Source: Marinilabiliaceae bacterium ANBcel2
GTDB taxonomy: Bacteria; Bacteroidota; Bacteroidia; Bacteroidales; Marinilabiliaceae
Reading direction: 5' to 3'
DNA: 64,000 nt
Assembly (NCBI GenBank): GCA_029688995.1
Contig: JARULA010000004.1
Coordinates: 1-64,000 of the forward strand
In this document: one piece after another, positions 48,140 through 56,941 of the stretch
Numbering within the stretch: position 1 is the first letter of the stretch
Layout of the letters: each line of letters begins with the position of its first letter
Position numbers and translations under genes: made by a program
Notes under the pieces: generated by a model
Seen by the model: the letters and a program-made list of their open reading frames with translations, nothing else
What the model was told of the DNA's origin: nothing
Databases searched by the model: none

Positions 48140-49480
48140 TTATTTTTTACCCATTTGTAGATTAGACATCATTTGAGAAAGATTTTTTCCTTTCCCTTTA
48201 CCCATCATTTTCATCACTTTTCTGGTATCTTCAAACTGCTTAATTAAACGATTAACTTCCTGAATTGAGCTGCCACTACCCCTTGCTATTCTTTTTCGTC
48301 TGCTACCATTTAATAAAGCCGGATTATCGCGCTCTTCGGGAGTCATGGAAAAAATAATAGCTTCAACCTCTTTAAAAGCATCATCATCAAAATCCATATT
48401 TTTAATTGCCTTACCCATACCAGGAATCATTCCCGCCAGATCTTTAAGGCTTCCCATCTTTTTTATCTGCTGGATTTGACTCAAAAAATCATCAAAGCTA
48501 AACTGGTTTTTTGCTATCTTCTTTTGAAGAGTACGGGCCTGATTCTCGTCAAACTGTTCCTGAGCTTTTTCAACAAGTGAAACAATATCACCCATTCCTA
48601 ATATACGATCAGCCATTCTTGAAGGATGAAACTGATCAAGAGCATCCATCTTTTCGCCTGTTCCAACAAATTTTATAGGTTTATCAACAACACTGCGAAT
48701 AGATATTGCTGCACCACCTCTGGTATCACCATCAAGTTTTGTTAAAACAACTCCATCAAAATTTAATTTATCATTAAACTCTTTGGCAGTATTGACGGCA
48801 TCCTGACCTGTCATTGAATCCACTACAAATAAAATTTCGTGAGGATTAACAGCTTTTTTAATTGAAGAGATTTCATTCATCATCTCCTGATCAACTGCCA
48901 ATCGACCTGCTGTATCAATAATTACAAGATCATGACCTTTTTGTTTTGCCGATTTAATAGCATCTTTTGCAATTTTAACAGGATCGGTATTACCCTCTTC
49001 GGTATATACTGGTACTTCAAGTTGTTCACCTAAAATTTGAAGCTGATTTATTGCCGCAGGACGATATACGTCACCGGCTACCAATAATGGATTTTTTGAT
49101 TTCTTACTTTTTAAATAATTGGCAAGTTTACCTGTGAATGTAGTTTTACCAGATCCCTGTAAACCGGCTATTAAAATGACGGACGGACTACCATCAAGAG
49201 TTAGCTCAGAGGCGCTGCCACCCATCAGTTTTGTTAGCTCATCATGGACAATTTTCACCATCATCTGCTCGGGCTTAACAGCTGCCAACACGTCTTGCCC
49301 CAACGCTTTCTCCTTTACCCTATTGGTAAAGTTTTTGGCAGTTTTAAAATTAACATCGGCATCAAGCAGAGCACGACGAATATCCTTAAGTGTTTCAGCT
49401 ACATTAATTTCAGTAATTTGTCCCTGTCCTTTTAATAACTTAAAGGACTTTTCAAGCTTTTCCGAGAGATTTTCAAACAT
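48140..49480 (-). CDS. ffh: Signal recognition particle protein Ffh
   Basis: Ffh binds signal peptides and the SRP RNA. The 446-aa protein has the N domain, a G domain ([32 protein letters not shown]) and a C-terminal methionine-rich M domain including [19 protein letters not shown], which binds SRP RNA. It is the first gene of an operon with folD; minus-strand TATTTTTG at 49506-49513 is the candidate promoter. Its receptor, ftsY, is at 21391. No SRP RNA gene was seen in the window. Confidence 0.98.
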   Translation of the reverse strand: MFENLSEKLEKSFKLLKGQGQITEINVAETLKDIRRALLDADVNFKTAKNFTNRVKEKALGQDVLAAVKPEQMMVKIVHDELTKLMGGSASELTLDGSPSVILIAGLQGSGKTTFTGKLANYLKSKKSKNPLLVAGDVYRPAAINQLQILGEQLEVPVYTEEGNTDPVKIAKDAIKSAKQKGHDLVIIDTAGRLAVDQEMMNEISSIKKAVNPHEILFVVDSMTGQDAVNTAKEFNDKLNFDGVVLTKLDGDTRGGAAISIRSVVDKPIKFVGTGEKMDALDQFHPSRMADRILGMGDIVSLVEKAQEQFDENQARTLQKKIAKNQFSFDDFLSQIQQIKKMGSLKDLAGMIPGMGKAIKNMDFDDDAFKEVEAIIFSMTPEERDNPALLNGSRRKRIARGSGSSIQEVNRLIKQFEDTRKVMKMMGKGKGKNLSQMMSNLQMGKK

Positions 49481-49504
49481 CGTATATTTTGCTTTTAATT
49501 TGGC

Positions 49505-49527
49505 GCAAAAATAGCAAATATTTTTGC
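49505..49527. promoter_or_regulatory. palindrome with back-to-back -7 boxes for ffh and the phosphoesterase
   Basis: GCAAAAATA (49505-49513) and TATTTTTGC (49519-49527) form a perfect 9-bp inverted repeat around GCAAA. Read on the minus strand it contains TATTTTTG (49506-49513) for ffh, and on the plus strand TATTTTTG (49519-49526) for the gene at 49564. A plus-strand TTG is at 49500-49502. The two promoters would overlap and compete. Confidence 0.45.
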
Positions 49528-49563
49528 ATTTTTATACTCATTATAATTGATAATAAATAAACA

Positions 49564-50481
49564 GTGATATTAAATAGAATATTAGCTCTAAAAAAGAGCC
49601 GTGAAAGTGGTGTGGCAACAAAAAATAACTTTGATATAATTGGAGATGTTCATGGTTATAACAAAGAACTTAAACTATTATTGAAAAAGCTTGGCTACAA
49701 AAAGGTTAATGGGATTTGGCAGCATTCTAATTATAAAGCTGTTTTTGTAGGGGACTTTATAAGTCGGGGTCCAAATTCTAGAAAAGTTTTAAATATTGTT
49801 GAAAAGATGGTTAAGAATGGTACCGGCTATGCAATAATGGGTAACCATGAATTAAATGCAATAGGTTATTTTACTAAAATTAAAGGCAAAAGATTAAATA
49901 AAAACCTCTCTCATTCAAATAAAAAACAGTTTGCTATAATTGAAAAGGAGTTTAAAGATGACCCTGCCGGGTTAAAGAGAAAGATAAAATGGCTAAGATC
50001 ACTTCCACCTTTTTTTATTAGAGATAATTTTAGAGTAGTTCATGCATACTGGGACGATGAATGCTTTTCAATTATAAAAAAAAGATTAAATGGTAATAAC
50101 AAATTATTAAAAAGTGATTATAGGGAGATATTTCTAGATAAAACCCTTTTTGCCAAAGCCTATTGGCAGATAGTAAAAGGTGCCGATTTTGCCTTAAATA
50201 AAAATCTGATAATCAACAAGTCGAACAAACACAACGGAAAGGTAAAATGGTGGGAATTAAAAAACAGACAGTTGCAAAAACTCTATAACAATAAAGCTCC
50301 TATTATATTTTTTGGACACTACTGCTTAACAAGTCAATCATTAATTGCAGATAAAAATATTTGCTGTATAGATCGCTGTATTGCAGGAAATGGATATTTA
50401 GCATCCTATAGAATCTCTAATAGCGATAGAATATTAAAAAGTGACAATTTTACTTTTCAAAAAAAGATTAACCAACCTTAA
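49564..50481 (+). CDS. Metallophosphoesterase (calcineurin-like, ApaH/PrpE type)
   Basis: The 305-aa protein has the dinuclear metallophosphatase motifs GDVHG (residues 28-32), GDFISRG and GNHE, followed later by FFGHYC. The start is GTG at 49564; a second GTG at 49612 is an alternative and there is no ATG in the first 30 codons. The ApaH/PrpE-type enzymes hydrolyse dinucleotides or phosphoproteins, but the substrate is unknown. The gene is divergent from ffh and does not continue into an obvious operon. Confidence 0.88.
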   Translation: MILNRILALKKSRESGVATKNNFDIIGDVHGYNKELKLLLKKLGYKKVNGIWQHSNYKAVFVGDFISRGPNSRKVLNIVEKMVKNGTGYAIMGNHELNAIGYFTKIKGKRLNKNLSHSNKKQFAIIEKEFKDDPAGLKRKIKWLRSLPPFFIRDNFRVVHAYWDDECFSIIKKRLNGNNKLLKSDYREIFLDKTLFAKAYWQIVKGADFALNKNLIINKSNKHNGKVKWWELKNRQLQKLYNNKAPIIFFGHYCLTSQSLIADKNICCIDRCIAGNGYLASYRISNSDRILKSDNFTFQKKINQP

Positions 50482-50535
50482 CATAAATTTTATACAATCA
50501 AAGAGATAGCAAAGAGTCTGTTCTTATAAAATCGC

Positions 50536-50543
50536 TAAATTTG
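50536..50543 (+). promoter_or_regulatory. -7 box (TAAATTTG) upstream of the C69-like gene
   Basis: TAAATTTG matches TAnnTTTG 31 bases before the start codon. Confidence 0.45.
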
Positions 50544-50573
50544 TAACAAATTAATAATCAGTTGAAGTAAAAA

Positions 50574-51815
50574 ATGAAACATCTTATTAAAGTTATATTT
50601 TATATAATAATAGTTACGCTTTTCACAATAGAGTTAAAAGCTCAATATATTGTAGTTAATCAAAGAGAAGGCTCTATATTTTTAGCTGAATATGAAAATA
50701 ACAGAGTAAAAATGCAAAAAAATAATGAGCCATCCAGCGAAAATGAAAACTGTAGCAACATATTTAGCAATAAAGAGCAATTAACCATAGCATATACTAC
50801 ATTTAATGGTAAGAATGAACTAATAAACAGAGAAGGGAGCCTTGATAATGAGACTTTGGCTAAAAGAGCAATAAATAAACAATCAACATCTATAGAAGCA
50901 AGAGACTTTATTATTGAACAAGCTAAAGAGTATGGTTATAAAGATAGAGGCGGCTCTTTTATGATAGCGGACTCTAAAGAGGTGCATATTTTGGAAATAA
51001 TTGGTAAAGGAGAGGCAAATGATGGTATAATATGGATTTCGGTTCCGTTACCTTCAAATCATATCTATGTAAATACAGGTACTGCAACAATAACAAAATT
51101 TATTGAAAATAATAATAATAACGGCATGGAACATTGCCGGGATATAATATCTTTTGCTGTTGAGAGCGGTTATTTTCTTGGAAAAAATGTTGACTTTAAT
51201 TTTGCTGAAAACTACACCTCTCCCGATAGCACCAAAAAAAAGTATCACAATGAGTTATATAAAGAGATAAAAAGTGTGATTTTAAAAGAGCTAGGTCTTA
51301 TAGAATCACCTAACAACTATTCTGCTGTTAATACACCTGTAAGAAGTATTGGTATAGGACGAAAAGAGGTTAAAATCGATCAAATAAGAGTGGTTTTAGA
51401 GAACTTATCTCCAAAAGAGAACAATCAATATGGTGCCTTTATAGTTGAGAAAAGAGACCATTTACCCAAAGTTTTAAAAACAGTTCAGTGGCATGGTATA
51501 GGTTTTAACGATATTATTCTTTTCTCCCCTATTTATCTTAACATATCAGATTATAAAATCTATTTAAATAGAGAAAGCCCATCTTTAAATTATATTAACC
51601 AGTCAGGTTTTAAAGAGGCAGCAGATAATAAAGAAGAAAAATATAAAACTTTAATTCCGGTAATAGACAAAAGTGCTAAACTTTTAATTAAAGATGATAA
51701 CCATTTTGAAGCGAAATTATTATTATCTGAATTTACAAAAGGACAACTTTTAATTGTTGCTGACCTAATTGAAAGGTTAAAAGAAGAGGAGAAGTCTTAT
51801 AATAAAGATAATTAA
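50574..51815 (+). CDS. Peptidase C69-like exported protein lacking the N-terminal nucleophile
   Basis: The 413-aa protein has a signal peptide (residues 1-23, ending LKAQ). The middle resembles C69-family dipeptidases: AYGY-like EYGYKDRGGSFMIADSKEVHILEIIGKGEANDGIIWISV and the later PLPSNHIYVNTGTATI. In active C69 peptidases the mature chain begins with a catalytic Cys in a CTSxxVGK context. That segment is missing here, and the mature N-terminus reads QYIVVNQREGSIF. I infer a non-peptidase relative, perhaps a binding protein. It is followed closely by thiL on the same strand. Confidence 0.7.
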   Translation: MKHLIKVIFYIIIVTLFTIELKAQYIVVNQREGSIFLAEYENNRVKMQKNNEPSSENENCSNIFSNKEQLTIAYTTFNGKNELINREGSLDNETLAKRAINKQSTSIEARDFIIEQAKEYGYKDRGGSFMIADSKEVHILEIIGKGEANDGIIWISVPLPSNHIYVNTGTATITKFIENNNNNGMEHCRDIISFAVESGYFLGKNVDFNFAENYTSPDSTKKKYHNELYKEIKSVILKELGLIESPNNYSAVNTPVRSIGIGRKEVKIDQIRVVLENLSPKENNQYGAFIVEKRDHLPKVLKTVQWHGIGFNDIILFSPIYLNISDYKIYLNRESPSLNYINQSGFKEAADNKEEKYKTLIPVIDKSAKLLIKDDNHFEAKLLLSEFTKGQLLIVADLIERLKEEEKSYNKDN

Positions 51816-51826
51816 ATTAATTACCG

Positions 51827-52837
51827 ATGCAGTTAGAGGAGATTGGAGAATTTGGATTTATAAAAAGTTTTGCAAAAAAATTTGACAAATTAATTCCTCC
51901 CGGAGGACATGGAATTGGTGATGATTGTGCAATTATTCCAATTTCTGAAAATAGAGATATGGTAATCTCCTCTGATATGTTAGTTGAAGATGTTCACTTT
52001 ATTAAAGAGAAAAGCTCTCCCGAAGATTTAGGATATAAATCGTTAGCTGTAAATTTAAGTGATATTGCAGCTATGGGGGCTAAACCAACATCTTCATTTT
52101 TATCATTTGCTATACCCAGGACGTTTACAACAGAGTACCTGGATAAATTTATTGAAGGATATTATAATTTAAGTGAAAAGTTCAATATTCCTTTAATGGG
52201 CGGAGATACAACATCATCACCCGACAAGTTTGTTATTAATATAACCGTTACAGGTGTTATAGATAAAGGTAAGGCTAAACTTAGATCAATGGCACAAGAG
52301 GGTGATATCATTGCTGTAACCGATTTTCTTGGTGATTCTGCGGCCGGATTACATGCTATTTTACACTCTAATGATAAAAACTCTAAACACCTTATTAATA
52401 GACATAACAGGCCAGAGCCTTATCTAATGCAGTCTCAATGGCTTTGTGAGCAACCGGGTGTTAATGCAATGATGGATATTTCTGATGGTATAGGTTCTGA
52501 TATTAATCATATTTTAAACAGTTCAAATAAAGGGGCTGTTATTAAAACAGAGCAGATACCAATATCATCACACTTAAAGGAGTATTGCAAACAATATAAA
52601 ACAGATCCTTTAGAATTTGCTATATCAGGAGGTGAAGATTACTCTCTTCTATTAACTGCAAATGAAAATAGCTTTAAACAGATTGCCAAAGAGTATAATA
52701 GAAATTTTAAAACCACTCTTTTTCCAATTGGTAAAATCACCTCGAAAAATGAGCCTGTATGGACTTTAAACAATAAAGCCATAAAAAAAGAGTCTGGTGG
52801 ATTTAATCACTTTTTCGATTCAAAAATTTGCCGGTAA
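51827..52837 (+). CDS. thiL: Thiamine-monophosphate kinase
   Basis: ThiL phosphorylates thiamine monophosphate to the diphosphate cofactor. The 336-aa protein has the GIGDDCAII N-terminal segment, SSDMLVEDVHF, GGDTTSS and MDISDGIGSDI motifs of the family. It starts 11 bases after the C69-like gene. Its end overlaps the convergent antiporter gene by 35 bases. Thiamine diphosphate is the cofactor of the E1 enzyme at 9268, but they are not linked in an operon. Confidence 0.96.
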   Translation: MQLEEIGEFGFIKSFAKKFDKLIPPGGHGIGDDCAIIPISENRDMVISSDMLVEDVHFIKEKSSPEDLGYKSLAVNLSDIAAMGAKPTSSFLSFAIPRTFTTEYLDKFIEGYYNLSEKFNIPLMGGDTTSSPDKFVINITVTGVIDKGKAKLRSMAQEGDIIAVTDFLGDSAAGLHAILHSNDKNSKHLINRHNRPEPYLMQSQWLCEQPGVNAMMDISDGIGSDINHILNSSNKGAVIKTEQIPISSHLKEYCKQYKTDPLEFAISGGEDYSLLLTANENSFKQIAKEYNRNFKTTLFPIGKITSKNEPVWTLNNKAIKKESGGFNHFFDSKICR

Positions 52838-53987
52838 TATCAATTGAAATTGCACCAATAGGGGCAGTTACAACAATAGATAAGACTGCAAAAGCCAAAA
52901 TAATATCTCCCGCAGGAACTCCCAAAGCAAGAGGTACTGCTCCAATTGCTGCCTGTACAGTTGCTTTAGGCCAGTATGATGTTACACAAAAAAGCTTCTC
53001 TTTTAAATTGAGTGTCGATCCTGCCAGGGATAAAGCAACACCTAAGCTACGGGCAGCTAAACCTATTATAATAATCAAAAGACCTGTTAAGCCGGCATCT
53101 TTAATTAAAAATATATTCACCTCAGCTCCAATTAAAAAAAAGAGCATTATCTCGGCAAAAACCCATATTTTATTATATTTTGAAGAGAGCTCTTTAGCCA
53201 GTTGTTTGTTTTTTTCAAGAATAACAATTCCAATCACCATTACTCCAAGCAGCGACGCAAAATGAAATTTATCTTTAAATATATCCTCTAAATAGGTTAG
53301 TAAAATGGAAAAACTCAATATTAATAAAACCTTTTTTGTGTGACGTATAAAGAAATATTTAAAAATTAGTAATAAGATAATAGCCGATAATATACCTGCA
53401 ATAACACCAGAAAAAACAGCAATGGGAATAGAGGCTGCCTGCATAAACAGATTAACACTTTGACCTGCATATATACCTGTAAATGTAGAAAATATTGTAA
53501 TTGCAATTATATCATCGAGAGATGCTGCAGCAAGAATCATAGTAGGAATCTCTTTGCTTTTACCTATACCCCGTTCAATAAACCATAACATTTTAGGCAC
53601 AACTACTGCAGGTGAAACCGCTGCTATTATAAATCCCAGCATTCCGGCTTCCAAAACCGAAAAATTTAACATCAAAACCGCCACTGCCAATATTATAACC
53701 CCTTCGAACAGTGCAGGAACAACTCCAAGTTTTAATGCCGGTACTCCTATAAATTTAAGAGTCTCACGCTGAATACCCAGTCCGGCTCTTAACAATATAA
53801 TTATTAAAGCAAATGTTCTTAACTCTTCTGAAATATCAGAAATACTTTTATGTATAATATCAAGGCCATACGGGCCAAACAAAACACCTAATAGCAATAC
53901 TCCTAAAAACCCCGGTAATTTAAGTTTAGAAAAAACAAAATATAAAGATAGTCCGGCAATTATAATCAATGCAAGATTAACTAACAT
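52803..53987 (-). CDS. Cation:proton antiporter (CPA family)
   Basis: The 394-aa membrane protein has about twelve hydrophobic segments of the CPA/NhaP-type exchanger fold. The ion-binding DD pair is in ASLDDIIAI. It has no C-terminal TrkA domain, so it is the short form. It is the last gene of a four-gene minus-strand run (LPLAT, PD40-OmpA, propeller-HTH, antiporter) with gaps of 1-20 bases. Which ion (Na+ or K+) is exchanged is unknown. Confidence 0.9.
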   Translation of the reverse strand: MLVNLALIIIAGLSLYFVFSKLKLPGFLGVLLLGVLFGPYGLDIIHKSISDISEELRTFALIIILLRAGLGIQRETLKFIGVPALKLGVVPALFEGVIILAVAVLMLNFSVLEAGMLGFIIAAVSPAVVVPKMLWFIERGIGKSKEIPTMILAAASLDDIIAITIFSTFTGIYAGQSVNLFMQAASIPIAVFSGVIAGILSAIILLLIFKYFFIRHTKKVLLILSFSILLTYLEDIFKDKFHFASLLGVMVIGIVILEKNKQLAKELSSKYNKIWVFAEIMLFFLIGAEVNIFLIKDAGLTGLLIIIIGLAARSLGVALSLAGSTLNLKEKLFCVTSYWPKATVQAAIGAVPLALGVPAGDIILAFAVLSIVVTAPIGAISIDITGKFLNRKSD

Positions 53988-53999
53988 AAAGTAATAGTA

Positions 54000-56921
54000 T
54001 CAAATATTCATTATAAACTCCTGTAAATTTTCTTTACTATCTAATGCCAATTTTTTTCGCAATTTATATCTATTATTTTCAACAGCTCTAACACTAATAT
54101 TCATTAAAGAAGAGATCTCCTTAGAACTCATCTCCATTCTCAAGTAGGCCGAAAGTTTTAACTCTTTTGATGTTAAATAGGGAAAACGGCTTTTAAGTCG
54201 ATTCAAAAATTCAGCATGCACCTGTTCAAGATAAAGCTCAAAAACCTCCCATTGCGAATCGTTATCAATATCCTTGTCTATTTTAGTTATTAAAGAGTTT
54301 ATCTTTTTTATAATTTTTGATTGATCGTATATGTTAGTTGATTTTTGAAGCTCATCCTTTATTTTCAACAAGAATTCATTTTTTTGTATAATATTCATTG
54401 TAGAGTTGGCAAGCTCTTTCTCTTTAAATTTCATCTCATTTTGCAACTTATCATTGCGCAGTCGAATCATCTCTTTTTCACGCTCAAGTGCAACTTTTAA
54501 CTTCTCCTCTTTAGCCTGAAACTTCTTTCGCTGTCGTTTCTTTTCAACAAGCTTACTTCGATCCATAAGCCAGTTTAAAATAAGCCAGGCCCCTACTAAC
54601 AAAAATATAATAATAATGGCATAAACAATTTTTGCATATAATGTTCTATACCAGGGTGGGTCAATAATAAAATCAAAAGAGACAATACTGCTTTCAACAC
54701 CTAAATCATTTTTTGCTCGAACATAAAAAGTGTACTCGCCTTCTCTTAAATTAGTAAATTGACGCACATCAGTAGTTGAATAGGTAGTCCAATCATCATC
54801 AAAACCATCTAAATAAGAAGAGTATAAAATTTCATCACTATTAAAACAGGTAGCAGAAAACCTTACCTGTAAAGAGTTTTGAGAATAGGACCATTCGGGG
54901 ACTTCTTTCTGATTATCATCGGATTGATAATAAACCGCACTTTCATCATATAAATTGCTAAAATCACGTATATGAACATTAAACTCTTGATGAAAATCGA
55001 TATTCTCATCAACCCGATAGTGTGCAAATCCATTTTCAACACCAATAAAAGAGTTAAATTCATCCAGTACATAAACAAATTCAAACCCATTTATAAGGCG
55101 CCCGCTTACAGGTAAAAAAGGATTTATTACTTTAGAAAACCTGCCATCTTCAAGTCTTCGCAACACACCAACATTATCAACAGTAAAATACCACACATTT
55201 CCTCTCTCATCATCTCTTAACAACACCGGAAATTGGTCTTGAAAAAAATGCTCATTAATTGAATGGCGAAAAAAACTGTCCGATTTTTTATTATAACCAT
55301 AAACACCATTATCAGAGCTGAAAACTACTTCATCATTTACTTTAGTAACATTAAATCCCAAATTACTTTCTAATCCGCGATGCCCTTTCTCAAAAGACTC
55401 CACCTCAATTATATGTTTAAAATCATCTGAAAAAGTTAATCGAAAAAGTCCTCTATATCCATGAGTAATCCATAATCTTCCCTTCTCATCCCATTCCATA
55501 AAGCGCGAGGACTCATCAAAACCCTCATACTCTTTTTTATAAATCCACTCTCCATTTTTATTTTCAAATAGCGATAATCCGTTATAAGTTCCAACAATTA
55601 ACAAGTCATCTCTTTCTGGCGGATAACGAAAAATCCAGGCTCCGTTAACTTCTGCTGGAGAGATTAAATTTGCACTTATCCCATCAATAACAAACACCCC
55701 TGAATTATGTCCACATAATAGATTGTTATTTTTATCAATAAATAGAGACCATACCTGTCCTTCGGTATAAGGTATGCGTATAAAATCATCACGACTCTTC
55801 ATTGGTTTTTGTAAATCTTCTTCCTCAATTTTATACAATCCCTGATTAGTTCCAAAATAGACATTATCTTTAAATATCTCCATTGTATAACCGGCACCTA
55901 TGTCATAAAATCCATGAATAAAACTGATATTAGAAGCATAATCAATTTTAGCTATACCATTATCTAATCCTCCCCATATATTACCAAAATCATCTACAGT
56001 TAAACTTAGAACAGTATTATTTTCAAGTCCGCGATCCTTATTAATAATACTTTTAATATTACCTTGATTATCTGATACAACCACCCCGGATTGTATTGTT
56101 CCAAAAATTATCTCCCGATTATTATGATTGGCAACACAAAAAACATTAACATCTTTTAAAAGGTAGGACAATGGGATATCCCAAAATTGAACTTCTTGAT
56201 TATTCCATAAATATAATCCGTTGGACATAGTACTAATAACATATTCATCATTTGATATGTTAACTATTCCGGTTATAGTTGATTCAGATATATCTTGCAG
56301 GACTTTTAACTCTTCTAGCACACCATTTTTCAGTTCATATATCCCTTTTGTCTCAATATGAACAAAAACCCGATTATCACATTTAAATGCGTTTGAAATA
56401 TTACTTGAAACTGAAATAAAGGTAGAGCTACCATCACTCCTATATAGAACCAACCCTTTATCACTTTGAAATATAACATTATCATCGATAATAAAAATAT
56501 TCCATATATCACCTATATTATCATGATCAACCTCATCTGTTAATGAAATATATTCATAATCGTTTCTTTTATTTAATTTATAATACCCATACTCGTTGTA
56601 TGAACCTACATAAAGAGTATCATCATGTGCCTTAACCGAACGAATAACGAAATTGCCAAATTCATCTAAAAACCGCCATGTTGTGCCATCATATTCAAGT
56701 ACCCCGTCATTATTGGCAAAATATATTAAACCATTATCCATTTGAGAAACTGACCAGTTTTGCGTTCCTCCGTTATAATCTCTTCGACTAAAATATTCAA
56801 CCTCGGGGATACCATAAAAAGGGGTATTTGATCCATATAGCTCAAAGCTGATCAAAGAATATAAAATAATCGAAAATAATACTATTGTACAATACCTATT
56901 TCTATAAAAATGGTTTCTCAT
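54000..56921 (-). CDS. Two-component-type propeller / Y_Y_Y / LuxR-HTH transmembrane regulator
   Basis: The 973-aa protein has an N-terminal signal peptide or anchor (residues 10-29), a seven-bladed-type propeller (to about 640), a Y_Y_Y domain (about 690-755, REGEYTFYVRAKND), a membrane segment (about 768-790), a coiled coil (about 790-870) and a C-terminal LuxR-type HTH (about 910-973, LTSKELKLSAYLRM, MNISVRAVENNRYKLRKKL). It has no histidine kinase or receiver domain. It should sense an outer-membrane or periplasmic signal and bind DNA directly. It is cotranscribed with an LPLAT, a PD40-OmpA protein and an antiporter. Confidence 0.92.
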   Translation of the reverse strand: MRNHFYRNRYCTIVLFSIILYSLISFELYGSNTPFYGIPEVEYFSRRDYNGGTQNWSVSQMDNGLIYFANNDGVLEYDGTTWRFLDEFGNFVIRSVKAHDDTLYVGSYNEYGYYKLNKRNDYEYISLTDEVDHDNIGDIWNIFIIDDNVIFQSDKGLVLYRSDGSSTFISVSSNISNAFKCDNRVFVHIETKGIYELKNGVLEELKVLQDISESTITGIVNISNDEYVISTMSNGLYLWNNQEVQFWDIPLSYLLKDVNVFCVANHNNREIIFGTIQSGVVVSDNQGNIKSIINKDRGLENNTVLSLTVDDFGNIWGGLDNGIAKIDYASNISFIHGFYDIGAGYTMEIFKDNVYFGTNQGLYKIEEEDLQKPMKSRDDFIRIPYTEGQVWSLFIDKNNNLLCGHNSGVFVIDGISANLISPAEVNGAWIFRYPPERDDLLIVGTYNGLSLFENKNGEWIYKKEYEGFDESSRFMEWDEKGRLWITHGYRGLFRLTFSDDFKHIIEVESFEKGHRGLESNLGFNVTKVNDEVVFSSDNGVYGYNKKSDSFFRHSINEHFFQDQFPVLLRDDERGNVWYFTVDNVGVLRRLEDGRFSKVINPFLPVSGRLINGFEFVYVLDEFNSFIGVENGFAHYRVDENIDFHQEFNVHIRDFSNLYDESAVYYQSDDNQKEVPEWSYSQNSLQVRFSATCFNSDEILYSSYLDGFDDDWTTYSTTDVRQFTNLREGEYTFYVRAKNDLGVESSIVSFDFIIDPPWYRTLYAKIVYAIIIIFLLVGAWLILNWLMDRSKLVEKKRQRKKFQAKEEKLKVALEREKEMIRLRNDKLQNEMKFKEKELANSTMNIIQKNEFLLKIKDELQKSTNIYDQSKIIKKINSLITKIDKDIDNDSQWEVFELYLEQVHAEFLNRLKSRFPYLTSKELKLSAYLRMEMSSKEISSLMNISVRAVENNRYKLRKKLALDSKENLQEFIMNI

Positions 56922-56941
56922 AACCTCATTCTCATTTATTA

